NCBI GenBank assembly: GCA_944474755.1
Contig: OX104115.1
Coordinates: forward strand, 62,376,648-62,440,647
Direction of reading: 5' to 3'
DNA from: Limnoperna fortunei
Lineage: Eukaryota > Mollusca > Bivalvia > Mytilida > Modiolidae
Length of the DNA stretch: 64,000 nucleotides
This document shows positions 24,644 to 35,092 of the stretch, piece after piece. The notes under the pieces are model-generated. The model was not told the DNA's origin, searched no databases, and worked only from the letters and a program-made list of their open reading frames with translations. How positions within the stretch are numbered: position 1 is the first letter of the stretch; each line of letters opens with the position of its first letter. Both the position numbers and the translations under genes were made by a program.

Positions 24644-25411
24644 GTAAGTAATTGCTTTGATTTTTTTATTATTTAATACGTTTTAACCTATTGAATCTAC
24701 CTATGCTAATCAAATTCTACCTTTACATCAAGGTTCACGTGTTAGTATGGTTTTAATTGATGATATGTGCTTTCGTTATTCGTCTTTGTAATTTAAAATT
24801 CAAATATTTATTTTAAAACCTATTGGCAAACATATATTCACCCAGTCCCTGCTGGTGATATTACTGCTATAAATAAATTTCTAAATAAAATGCTGAGGTT
24901 GAATACGCCATGTTTAGAAATGGCTAAACTTGTTATTAAAAACACCAGAAATCATACCAATATTGGCTACAATGTATAAATATATATCCTACCGCTTGTT
25001 TTCGTCATATAGATTTAACCATTGGGTCACTTGGTGACCCCATATATTCTATACACGGTTAGTATATTATATACACGGTAAGTAAGTAAGAGTAAACGTT
25101 TAAAGCAAATTTGATACTTACAGCATGAAAATTGATTTTACTTTATATTTTGTGGTCGGTAGATTATATTCTTTTCACATGCAGTTATTAACCTCATATA
25201 ACATATACATGGTTAGTTCATTTATGGGTCTTTGAATACATGCAAGTTATTTACCGTGTATATTTTGTATTATGTCAGCAACTGCCTGTGAAACTAGAAC
25301 TGAATAATACTTAAGCAAATATAGCTTATCATATCCGCTAAACCTTTTAAACGTTCAGATACGTTTTTATGATAAGAAGATTGTTAGATTTAAAATATCG
25401 TTCATTTTCAG
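24644..25411 (+). other. intron of the receptor gene
   Basis: AT-rich. It contains a 7-bp perfect inverted repeat, GGGTCAC/GTGACCC, at 25,024-25,040. No gene seen. Confidence 0.5.
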
Positions 25412-25522
25412 ATGCACATAACGTAGCATACTATCTTACGAAAATTTCAACAGCTGAAGTCAACAAATCTGATGTCGAAGTTGTTTTAAAGGTAACTGAT
25501 GCTGTTGAAACACAGTTGGCGG
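25412..25522 (+). CDS. exon F: cytoplasmic linker
   Basis: Acceptor ttcattttcag, donor TTGGCGG/GTAATA. In phase it encodes AHNVAYYLTKI and continues with a charged, probably helical linker to VETQLA. An upstream acceptor at about 25,360 is excluded because it would meet TGA at once. Confidence 0.65.
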
Positions 25523-26486
25523 GTAATAATAGATTTATTAATTTTAAGAAACAATTTTTTTTTAAACTGAGTCATGACCTGTATAAAGAATTTGTTGTCT
25601 CCTAGGTTTAAGTAAACTCTTTATAATTACTACAATCATGACTGTCGCATACAGGCAAAAATATCTTGATAAAACGCAGAAACTGACTTCTATCGAACCA
25701 GTAGTAAAACAAGTTCTCAGGCTGAGGTAACATTCATTGTATTCTTATCGACACTAATCGCGTTTTAGAGATATATTTAATTGGTAAGTCAATTTTTAGA
25801 AATGCAAAGTAAAATTAAACTCTACTAAATTTGAAGTATAGTGGAATCTGTGCAAGATGTACTGTGTATTTATCAACAAGCTCTGATCCCTCCGTCCGTT
25901 CAAGTCCGTTTAATTGAAGGAAGCTCTTAAGTAACATATCAACAAAGTAATGTAAATAATTGTCAACTAAGATGCTAAGGTTGAAAAATAAATACGCTAG
26001 ATGCACATTTCATATATCAAGACTTGTGAGTGGCGCTCAAATTAAACAAAATATTGGAAGGCAAAATAATAAAAATGTTTTTCCTATATTCTAAACGTTA
26101 TACCAAATCCCGTTAAGCCAAACTACGTGTATGGAATCTAAAAAATGTTAGAATTTAAAACGTTTTAGACATATCAGGCCAAAACATTTTAACAATTACA
26201 TGTACTGAATAATTCAATAATATTCTTGTCAACACCGATGTCTGCTTAGCAACTAGCTTAGAAATACCATAAGAGATTAAAAGCTCTTGAGCATAGAAAC
26301 ATCGAATGGTTGCTAATAAAATCCCATTAAAAATACAAAGCTTTTATCCTTATTGACCTGTGCTGATCATTGGCGCAAAAACTGAGTCACGGAAGGGGAA
26401 GTTCACGAAATGAAGATTGAAATCACTCCTTGGACATGTTGAACTTTGGCTATATTTTGTAACTGTTTATGCTTGTCCATTTCAAG
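25523..26486 (+). other. intron of the receptor gene
   Basis: AT-rich. A short open segment at about 25,655-25,727 has splice-like ends, but its phase does not fit the chain. Confidence 0.5.
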
Positions 26487-26976
26487 ACAAATATACAAGA
26501 CAAAGAAGCCGAACAATTATCGGTGTTGTAAAAAAGTCATTAAATCTATTAGTTTTAAATGAAACGACGTCATCATTTATATATAACACTAAAAATTTAT
26601 CTTGGTCCTATTTTCCAGATAAAGAAATTGAAAAGGGGAAAGTTAAACTAGCCAATTTTATTGTTACGAAAGCAACAAACAAAATACTTGCCACCATCAA
26701 TACCAAACAATGTGTATTAATAACAGGGTCAATGGGTTGTGGAAAATCTGTAAATGCATATTATGCAGCATTTGAACTGCAAAGGGAAGGTTTCCAAGTA
26801 ATTGCTGCTACACCGAGTGAGCTATTAAAGTTATGTAAAAGAAATACCAGGCAATTATTGATACTTGATGATGTTATTGGGAAATATACAGTTGAAAAGA
26901 ATAGTGTACAATGGCTTGAACAGAATGGTGCTGCTTTAACAAGTCTATTGAACACAATACCAATACAAAAATAATA
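26487..26976 (+). CDS. long 3' exon, part 1: STAND NTPase N-terminal half
   Basis: Acceptor tttcaag at 26,480-26,486; phase 1, joining exon F through a GAC codon. The P-loop GSMGCGKS is at 26,726-26,749 and the Walker B-type LLILDDVIG at about 26,854-26,881. The spacing and the LDDV signature fit the STAND class, nSTAND3-like as I remember it. The frame closes at TAA immediately after the A run 26,967-26,971; one more A would continue into the MTCRSN motif that follows. Confidence 0.75.
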
Positions 26977-27498
26977 ATGACTTGTAGATCAAATCTTTAT
27001 AACAAATGTATATTACAATGTGGGTATATTTCCTATGCACATTGTGATTTGTTGTCAGAAGATTTACAATAAACCCTGAAAGAACGTAAGAAAATCTGCG
27101 AAAAATATGTCGAGAGAATGGTTGGAGATGAAATAGTTGATGAAGTTATCATGTTATACGATTTTTGGCCTTCATTGTGTGATATTTTTAGAAAAGAAAA
27201 TAGAACTGCAGAATTTTTTGAACATCCATTCGACTATTTGACATATGAAATCAACCAATTTAAGACAAGGAATGAATTTGAATATCTAGCTTTAGCCCTG
27301 CTTGTTATTCTTAACAACAATGTGGAAATGAGTGTCTGTAATGTATCTTGCCAGCAACATGAAGAACTGCTTCAAAATTTGTATTTAGATTCTTCATTTA
27401 GACAGTTACCAGCAAAAAGTTTGTTATTTGCTACATTTACGTCTTTAGTTGGTACCTTTGTTAAAGATAAAAGCTCAAGTTTTTTCCTTTATGAATGA
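26977..27498 (+). pseudogene. 3' exon, part 2: STAND NTPase C-terminal half
   Basis: Reads MTCRSNLYN (a sensor-like TCR motif follows Walker B in this class), then an in-frame TAA at 27,070-27,072, then continues open from TLKERKK to SLVGTFVKDKSSS. The T run at 27,480-27,485 moves the frame; with one T fewer it flows into FSFMNETLFETVS, the usual transition to the ankyrin part. The TAA is the only lesion here that is not a run-length change. Confidence 0.65.
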
Positions 27499-28777
27499 AA
27501 CGTTATTTGAGACAGTCTCCGTATGTGTTGGAAAATCTTTAACCAATTGCATATTAAAATACAGTAGTAGTACATTTATCAAAGACAGAGTACAGCTACA
27601 TTTAAATACAGTTCCTGATGAGGGGTTGAGGATAATATTAGATCCATGCTTTAAGGATAAATTTTTCCTCCGTTTAATGTCCGACATAAAAGCTGGTTAT
27701 GTAACAATTGTCTTTGAAAACTTCCAATTACAATTTGAAAAGTTTAAGAAAATTCTCTTAAAATATCTCACGAATGATGTGAAAGCAATATTGTCTGTAG
27801 ATTCAACAGATGGGTCTACTATAATTCATGCTATTTCAGCGCATGGGTATGCAGATATGTTGAAAGAGTTTCTAAAAATAGACCGTGCATTAATCAACCA
27901 AAAAGATAACCGTAGTAACACAGCACTCCACATAGCATGCTCGAAAGAACAACAAATCATTGTTGAAATTCTTTTAAAACGTAACGCAGATGTTAATAAT
28001 AAGGCAGAGAATTCAAGAACTCAATTACATTTAGTAGCTATAAACGGGAACACAACTATAGCAACATGTCTCTTGAAATTTAATGCTTTTTTGAACAAGC
28101 CAGATAACAACGGACTTACACCTTTACATCTTGCTTGTATAAAAGATCGTAGTGATATGGTACAATATCTGCTGAACAAAAATGCAAAAATAAATATAAA
28201 GGATGCTGTTGGAAGAACGCCACTGTATATAGCTTGTGACACGAATAATCTCAATGTCGTTCAGACGCTACTAAAACATGGAGGTGCTATTAACAAAGTC
28301 AGTAAAGATGGAAATGGACCTCTGCATGTAGCTTGTGAAAAGGGATATTGCAATGTTGATGGTGAATTGTGTGAAAAAAAGGCGAACGTGGAACAATATA
28401 CAGAACACGGAGATACTCCTTTAATACTTTCCTGTCAGGCAGGACATCCGAAAGTTGTGGCAATTTTACTAAATCATAAAGCAAACGTTAATAAAACCAG
28501 TAAGTCGGGTTCTACGCCTTTGTATGAAAGTTGTGCAATAGGACATACAACAATTGTTCAAATATTGTTAGCAAAAGGAGCAGAAGTCAATCAAATATCG
28601 GACAATGAGTACTGCGCTGCCTTGGCTGTAAGTTGTTCAAAGGGAAACGCCAAAATAGTTGAACTTCTATTGCAGAAAGGTGCGGATATAGATAACCCAG
28701 ATAAAAATGGTAAAACACCACTTTGTTTGGCTGCTTTATGGGGTAACTTGGAGGTGGTTAAAGTTTTAATATCCCAC
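27486..28777 (+). CDS. 3' exon, part 3: linker and ankyrin repeats 1-10
   Basis: Open in one frame. A helical linker (LFETVS to about 27,780) is followed by repeats of about 33 residues carrying TPLH/TALHIAC and xVxxLLxxxAxVN signatures. Repeat 6 is degenerate in its second helix (NVDGELCEKK). Ankyrin stacks usually mediate protein-protein contacts. Confidence 0.8.
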
Positions 28778-29183
28778 AATCAGCTGTAAATAAAGCTGAT
28801 TGGAATGGACAGACACCCCTATTTTTCGCATGCATAGAGGGGAAGATAGATATAGTGGAAGAATTATTGAAACATGGGAATGTAGTAGACATGGTTGACA
28901 ATTTTGGAACTACGGCTCTACATATAGCATGTACAAAAGGTAGCATTAATATATTCAACACATTTATACACAATCATGCAAAAGTAATGCACAGGATGAT
29001 AATGGTCAAACCCAGCTTTTCAAGGCATGTTTAAAAGATCATATACGCATAGCCGAAATGTTGATAGAAAAGGGAGCGTCTGATAACATATGTGACAATA
29101 AAGGGATATCGCCATTATCAATAGCTTCACAGAAAGGATTCACTGCTTTGGTTGAATTGTTGAAACATGCCAAGGAGCAATGA
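28778..29183 (+). pseudogene. 3' exon, part 4: ankyrin repeats 11-14 and stop
   Basis: Two one-base losses (AA at 28,778-28,779 and AA at about 28,986) move the frame, but the repeat register continues: WNGQTPLFFAC, NFGTTALHIAC, DNGQTQLFKAC, NKGISPLSIAS. It ends HAKEQ and TGA at 29,181-29,183. Confidence 0.7.
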
Positions 29184-29226
29184 AAAAATGTTGTGTTGTG
29201 TTTAAGAGCTAACCATGTTAAGGTGT

Positions 29227-29232
29227 AATAAA
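29227..29232 (+). terminator. polyadenylation signal candidate AATAAA
   Basis: Canonical hexamer 44 bp after the stop codon of the ankyrin exon. Confidence 0.5.
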
Positions 29233-30143
29233 ATATCGTGAATCATTATCAAAAGAGAAAAAAATAGCAAAAAACTAAAAAACAGACATTTGAAAACAAC
29301 TCCGGGTTTCACAGAGAATCAAGGACAAGTAACCTTCTAAAACTCGCATTAAATTTGGCTTATTCTGCTTCACAATTGACATCCTTGTTAATCAAGATAA
29401 TTTCAAAATTCTGTACAATAGTAGTTTAAACACCAAGAGAGTACGACGATACAAAAAACTCATGAGTCTTTTGTGTCATTTTCGACAGACACTATGTATA
29501 TATCGATCATAAGTTCATGATTTCAACGTTGCAAAGAAAACAATTGAACTTATAGACGGTCCAAGCAGTATTTAACTATCCTGAAAGTCAAAATAAATTT
29601 CAAATACCCTTTAAATATCGTATTAATTATGATTGACTTATCAACTGAACCGGTTCTGCTTAAACTCCTCAGCTTTTCTGCTGAGTAGCTCTTGTATAAA
29701 TTCCGCAGTATAAAAAAAGGAAACGTCAGCGAGAAGAGGAACACATATAGTTTACTGTTTGTTAACAATGTATGGCTCCTTGAAAATTAGTGTAGTAATT
29801 TGCGCTCATGTGTAGATTTTGTTTGTAAATTGTAATATTTTCCTTCCGTTAAGGATATCACAATCCTCTGTTTCCCGAGAAAACTATTGTTATAGTCCTC
29901 CGCAGAATCTATACGAATTTTAAAGTCTTCTTCCCAATTTATAGATTATAATCTCAATATTATTGTTCTTTTGGTAAAAAAAATTTCAGTGTATCACTCC
30001 AGTAAAACCATGCACAGTGGCAGTCGAATAATTTACACCAAGTCATTAATAGTACAATTCTCCATTGCACGTTTAAAGTTTTAAATTGTGTGCAAAGAAG
30101 GGTAGTATACCAGGCATAAGTAAGATAGAATTTAGCCTTTAAC
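29233..30143. other. intergenic, no gene seen
   Basis: AT-rich unique DNA up to the left end of the CACTA-type element. A CTCAGC/GCTGAG hairpin lies near 29,670. Confidence 0.5.
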
Positions 30144-30640
30144 CACTACTGGCTAAAAAAATGACTGTAAATACCAGTTGCAGTCGTTTTTTGTCTGTCA
30201 CTGACTGAGATTGACTGCAAATGACTGCAAAAATGTCTGTAAAAGACTGCAAACGTTGTGTCAGTCAATAATTTTTAATGTGACAGTCATTTTATGTCCG
30301 TCACAGACATGTTGTCCGTTGGCGCAGTCATTTTTTGTCTGTAACAACGGCGTATCCGTTGTATCAGTCAAAAAATGTCTGTCGCAGTCATTTTTTCTGT
30401 TGACTCAGTCGAAAATCGTCTGTTACAACAGCGTTACCGTTGTATCAGTCAAAAAATGTCTGTAACAGACATTTTCTCCGTTGTATCAGACAAAAATTGA
30501 TCTCTCGCACACTTTACGATTACAAATGTTTGAACGCCTGGTAATTATTATTTTTATTGCTGTTACCAAGTCGATTAATTTTCTAAATGTCAAGTTATTT
30601 TATGAAAATGTTCGGAATTCAACAAAAAACATCTATTGGA
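30144..30640 (+). repeat. left terminal inverted repeat of the CACTA-type element
   Basis: Reverse-complement match to 34,530-35,043 with small indels. One of these is a roughly 35-base segment near 30,497 present only on this side. Confidence 0.85.
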
Positions 30641-32540
30641 AATTTGATTATCTTCTACATTTTTATAATAATATTTTCTGCAAACAAAGTTAAACAAAAT
30701 ATGATAACATCGCTTATTTATTAAGTTATGTCGAAAATTATATTACAATTGTAGTTAGTATAAATATGTTTAGCTATTTTAAACAATATTTAATTTTAAA
30801 AAATCAAATCATGTTTGTTTTCTATTGTTTAAAATATCAGGTAATTCAGTAAACATAATAAAGTTGTTGATGTCCACAGGGCGCTTCCGATTTAAAGAAG
30901 GACACATGTGGTTAATTATGTTACAGGTAATCACGCCTCACTCATCAAAGTTCACGTGTATGAAACATTGGGCTGCATCATTTGATGTTTAACGTTAATC
31001 CAGATCAAGTTTTAATATTGTGTAATTTTATAATGTAATAAATCGGAACTTTCTTTTATGTAGTTAGTGCAGTTGTGTTGTTTTCGCTCCTCGTTTGAGT
31101 GAAAACATTACACAGGTGACTGGTAATTAACGATACTAAAATCGGCACATGCCAATAAATATGCCAATATCTCTAAAACTACAAAATAAAAAAAAATTGG
31201 TAAAAACTGTATGTATGCACTTACTTGTAGATTGTGGTATTTCTACGGACCAAATAAATTTACAGTTATAGATTGTACGGTTGTCTTGTAAGTAAACTTC
31301 AACCCCTTTTGCTCTACAAACACTAAATTTTAAAGGTGTTTATTTTTAATTGTCTACATTGACTCTAAAATCATACCATAGAAAGGCAAAGTGCCACAGA
31401 ACAAATAACGGACACACTTTATCGGATGAAACTGAATCGAGTGCGCCGTTTCGTACAAAGTTGACATATATAACTGTGTTTGACAGTTTCGGTGTCTCTG
31501 TAAAAAGAAAACGGAAATTTTAGGCAACACACAGTTAAAGTTTATGCTTTCTAAAATAAATATACAAATCGTCTCCTTTGCAAAAGCTTTCCCCAAATGT
31601 TGTACGATTTTATTTGCAAATTTGCGTGCTAACATAAGTTAACGATATAATCGTTCGTACATCGGGCATTTATCGTTCGTACGACGTTCGTGCATTGTTC
31701 GTACATCGTTATTAGTAGATGGTTAAACGTAAATTGTTTTTCTATCGTAGAACATATATCATTAAATAATACGTAAAATAGGCCCTAATTTATTAATATA
31801 GGGATGATTAATATTTGATCACTGTACTAATATAAAAAGGTTAATAACTTTTTATCGTTCAAAGCGCAGGGCCATACGGAAAGTTGTATTACCCGATACT
31901 ATCTCACCTCCGGTCTTCTCGACCAGTAATCTATTTCGTGACTCCTTCCAGCATATGTTAGATTGGCTAGTCATACGGACTGTTCATATAGGCTAGCGAA
32001 ACGACTTTTACTTTATTTAAATAAAATTGTTACGAACTGGCGTCTGTATTGGCTTTTTATCGATTATCGGTCAGTCGTATTGGCCCTGGACCCTACGGGT
32101 CTCGGGACCTATATTTCCAACCTAGAATCAATACCAGGGCCAATACATATTCAGCCAGTTAGAAACACTGAAGCATGGTTTCTCCAGCTTACATGGTAGG
32201 GTTTTTCGTTTATTCTATCGAGAAGTGTATAAGGTTTTTACATCATAAAACGAAATAAACCATTATATATTTGAATAAAGGAATAAGAAAATCAGACTTC
32301 TTTTAGTTTTTACTGGTTCGAGTACACCACTAACATTGTCCCTGCGCATATGTACACAAGTAATAAATACACTTCAAAGACATATACACGACCTGTATTG
32401 TATTCGGTTATTGTAATTAACAAAATTAACAATAATTCTGTAGTTCAGATTTAAAAAAAACGATACATCAGAACTGAAATTAAAAAAAACTAAAGTATAT
32501 TATTGTGCACACGGTCTTTTAATTTCTTTAATAAATATTT

Positions 32541-32810
32541 AGGGGACCTCGGTGGCTGATTGGTCAAGGTAGTTCGTCTACAATTGATCACGTAGTCTGT
32601 CAACACTGAGATTGCGGGTTCGATTCTCACTGCAGGCAGGGTGTACTCGACTCCAATCTTAATTGACAAGGATTGCCATTTTTCCTACCTCAGGTCGGGG
32701 GTTCCCTCCGGGTACTCCGGCTTCCTCCCCCAATAAAAACAGGACGCCATGAAATAGGTGAAAAATTGCTGAAAGTGGCGTTAAAACACCATTCAAACAA
32801 ACAAAAAAGC
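32541..32810 (+). mobile_element. full-length tRNA-derived SINE (V-SINE/RUDI-like)
   Basis: The tRNA-like head has a B box GGTTCGATTCTC, followed by a conserved body (ccgggtactccggcttcc, gaaagtggcgtt) and an A-rich tail. An 11-base target duplication, AATAAATATTT, flanks it at 32,530-32,540 and 32,811-32,821. Confidence 0.85.
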
Positions 32811-33925
32811 AATAAATATTTTTTGTGTATTACAATACTTTATGAAAACTTACACCTTTCAAATATATTAAAGGTTTGTTTTTAATAAATCAATAGTCCA
32901 AGTGTGGTAATGAAATCGCATAAATAATGTGTTAGAATTTAAACTAAACGATGTGATATCCAATTATTACCGAACTAGACAGGTAAGTTTGATCGGATGT
33001 TTGCTTTACGTCCAGCGAGTAGTATTTCAGCGATATTCAGGACAAGACTAAGTAAACAAACAACTAATCAACGGAAAAGGGGGGTGGGGTGGGACAATAG
33101 TAACACAATTTAGACTGCTACTGGAAAAGTATGAAGTTTTGTGCAGGGGCGGAGAATTAACCTTTTGTAGCGGCTACAATGAGCCTACTCTTTTTTCAAA
33201 TGTGCAAAATGGGCTGTATCGTGCTAGGGGAGTGGCAAACTTCAAACACGTTACCCACTACGATCAGCGGTCAGGCTTTCCGTATGATGACCTAACCCTA
33301 ACCCGAACGCTACAACTAGAGGGTCTCCACTACAAGTAGATATAATTGTATCAACAACGTGTACAACTTTTTCAAAAATACATTTTTAAAATTATTTTGA
33401 AGTAATAATTTCATTTTCTTATTAAACTATAACGATGGCTAGTAATTCTAAAGTCCCTGTGTAGTTTAATTCTTTTGCTTATTATGTTTCGTGCTTGACA
33501 GAATATTGTACGACTAAAAGCAAACGGCGCACTCGATTCAGTTGCATGCTATATATTACACAGATCGTCGGGTCTTTCCGGGGAATTTCTTTGGAATAAT
33601 TTTAATGATCTCTATTGATTGTCAAAATTGACAATAAGAAAAATACACATTTACAATTAGTGTTTTGTGTGTACAAAGTTCATAATTTACCACGAGGGGG
33701 AGGGGGGTAGGAACAGGTATTTAGAAGACAGTACCCATTCATCCATACATATAAATGTATTTATTACATTATTATATTACACAATATCAACCTTTGTTCT
33801 GCATGGTCGCGGAAAAACACCGGATGGTGTCGCAAAATGTATTAGACACATTCTCTTTGATCAGCGAGGCGGTGAGGCGAGATTACCTGTAACCTAATTA
33901 ACAACATGTATCATTCTTTGAAATG

Positions 33926-34041
33926 CAGGTCGGGGGTTCTCTCCGGGTACTCCGGCTTCCTCCCCCAATAAAAACTGGACGCCATGAAATAGCTGAAAAA
34001 TTGCTGAAAGTGGCGTTAAAACACCATTCAAACAAAAAACA
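33926..34041 (+). mobile_element. 5'-truncated SINE in the right arm of the CACTA-type element
   Basis: Only the 3' part of the SINE is present, flanked by a perfect 13-base duplication ATTCTTTGAAATG at 33,913-33,925 and 34,042-34,054. It therefore inserted already truncated, as in target-primed reverse transcription. Confidence 0.85.
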
Positions 34042-34529
34042 ATTCTTTGAAATGTACATGTACAATTTTATAGTCCTAACTAAATTACCAGATCCATTTA
34101 AACAACAGTAGATGCAGCTTAGAAAACAAACATTATTTTGGTTTTTTTAATATTTAATATTGAAAGGCAGAAAAAATATAACGACTAAAATGTCACAATT
34201 TATTGTATGTATCCGTACTAAAAAAATACTAACAGTTTCCGCCATAATTAAAGAAATTGGCGATTTTATTATATGTATTTTTTATAACGTTGTCCGTGTT
34301 TTAAGAAAACATTATTGTACAAATGTATCAAAGGGAATCGTTATTGTGGCTTAAATGCGGTTTAATTTTCACCAGATGTGTAAGTCAACCATTGATAAAT
34401 TCAGTTTAATAATTATAAATAAGGACTGAACAAATGCTAACATTTTCAACGGTCTTCATTTTTTAGAAACAGATTTATTTAAACATACATTTATCTTTAA
34501 CATTACTATTTAAAAAACATTTGTTATCG

Positions 34530-35043
34530 TAATTCTGCGATCGTACAATTTCCAAATAGAGATATTTTTTGTTTAATTCCGAACATTTTCATGAAACAAG
34601 TTAAATAAACAATATTAATCGACCGCAGTTAATAAATTAACAATAATAATGACCAGGCGTTGTGACAGTCGTATTTTGTCTGATACAACGGAGAAAATGT
34701 CTGTGAGACATTTTTTGACTGATACAACGGTAACGCCGTTGTACCAGACGATTTTCGACTGAGTCAACGGAAAAAATGACTGCAACAGACATTTTTTGAC
34801 TGATACAACGGATACGCCGTTGTAACAGACATAAAATGACTGCGCCAACGGAAAAATGTCTGTGATGGACAAAATATGTCTGTGACAGGCATAAAATGAC
34901 TGTCGCATTAAAAATTATTGTCTGACACAACGTTGGCAGTCTTTTAAAGACATTTTTGCAGTCATTTGCAGTCAATCTCAGTCAGTGACAGACGAGAAAC
35001 GACTGCAACTGGTATTAACAGGCATTTTTTTTAGCCAGTAGTG
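34530..35043 (-). repeat. right terminal inverted repeat of the CACTA-type element
   Basis: Reverse-complement partner of 30,144-30,640, packed with repeats of TGATACAACGG and GACTG words. Confidence 0.85.
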
Positions 35044-35092
35044 AACTATTGTGTAAATGTATCTCATGATTTCTTCTTTGTTGCTGCACTCA

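Larger units (their letters stand above)
18787..29183 (+). pseudogene. membrane STAND-NTPase/ankyrin receptor gene with frame lesions
   Basis: Eight segments chain in phase: 18,787-19,090, 20,540-20,605, 20,867-20,922, 24,100-24,165, 24,614-24,643, 25,412-25,522 and a long 3' exon from 26,487 to the stop at 29,181-29,183. Exon phases run 1-2, 2-2, 2-1, 1-1, 1-1, 1-1 and 1-end. The order is Cys-rich ectodomain, membrane helix, STAND NTPase (nSTAND3-like), and 14 ankyrin repeats, about 1,100 residues. STAND NTPases are signalling switches, often in immunity or cell death; the ligand is unknown. The 3' exon has a one-base loss at 26,967-26,971, a TAA at 27,070, a one-base gain at 27,480-27,485 and two losses near 28,778 and 28,986. 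All indels are in A or T runs, so the gene may be intact and the sequence wrong. The signal-peptide exon was not found. Confidence 0.75.
30144..35043. mobile_element. non-autonomous CACTA-type DNA transposon with very long inverted repeats
   Basis: Left end CACTACTGGCTAAAAA, right end the reverse complement finishing in CAGTAGTG, with AAC directly outside both ends (30,141-30,143 and 35,044-35,046). CACTA termini plus a 3-bp target duplication define the CACTA superfamily. Inverted similarity is strong over about 500 bp and can still be traced, with indels, to about 31,600 on the left and 33,480 on the right. The arms carry many subterminal copies of CAACGG, TGTCTG and TGACTG, as is usual in this superfamily. 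No transposase frame is present. A full and a truncated SINE have inserted into it. Confidence 0.85.
32006..35092. repeat. tandem duplication, copy 1 (3.09 kb)
   Basis: The sequence from 32,006 restarts at 35,093, so the duplicated segment runs from inside the transposon across its right end and 49 bases of flank. Both copies include the same SINE. Confidence 0.85.

Noticed and set aside
25369..25411. ATG at 25,369 as the start of the linker exon
   Set aside because: The acceptor at 25,411 fits the phase chain; extending upstream creates a stop after the previous exon.
25655..25727. Possible extra exon in the receptor intron
   Set aside because: Splice-like ends and an open frame exist, but it needs phase 2 on entry while the preceding exon ends in phase 1.
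31354..31635. 93-codon minus-strand frame inside the CACTA-type element as a transposase remnant
   Set aside because: No transposase motif is visible and the stretch belongs to the degenerate inverted arm.
32673..32885. Repeated 60-76-codon open frames with VGGSLRVLRLPPPIKTG (also at 33,923, 35,762, 56,585)
   Set aside because: They are translations of the SINE body, not genes.
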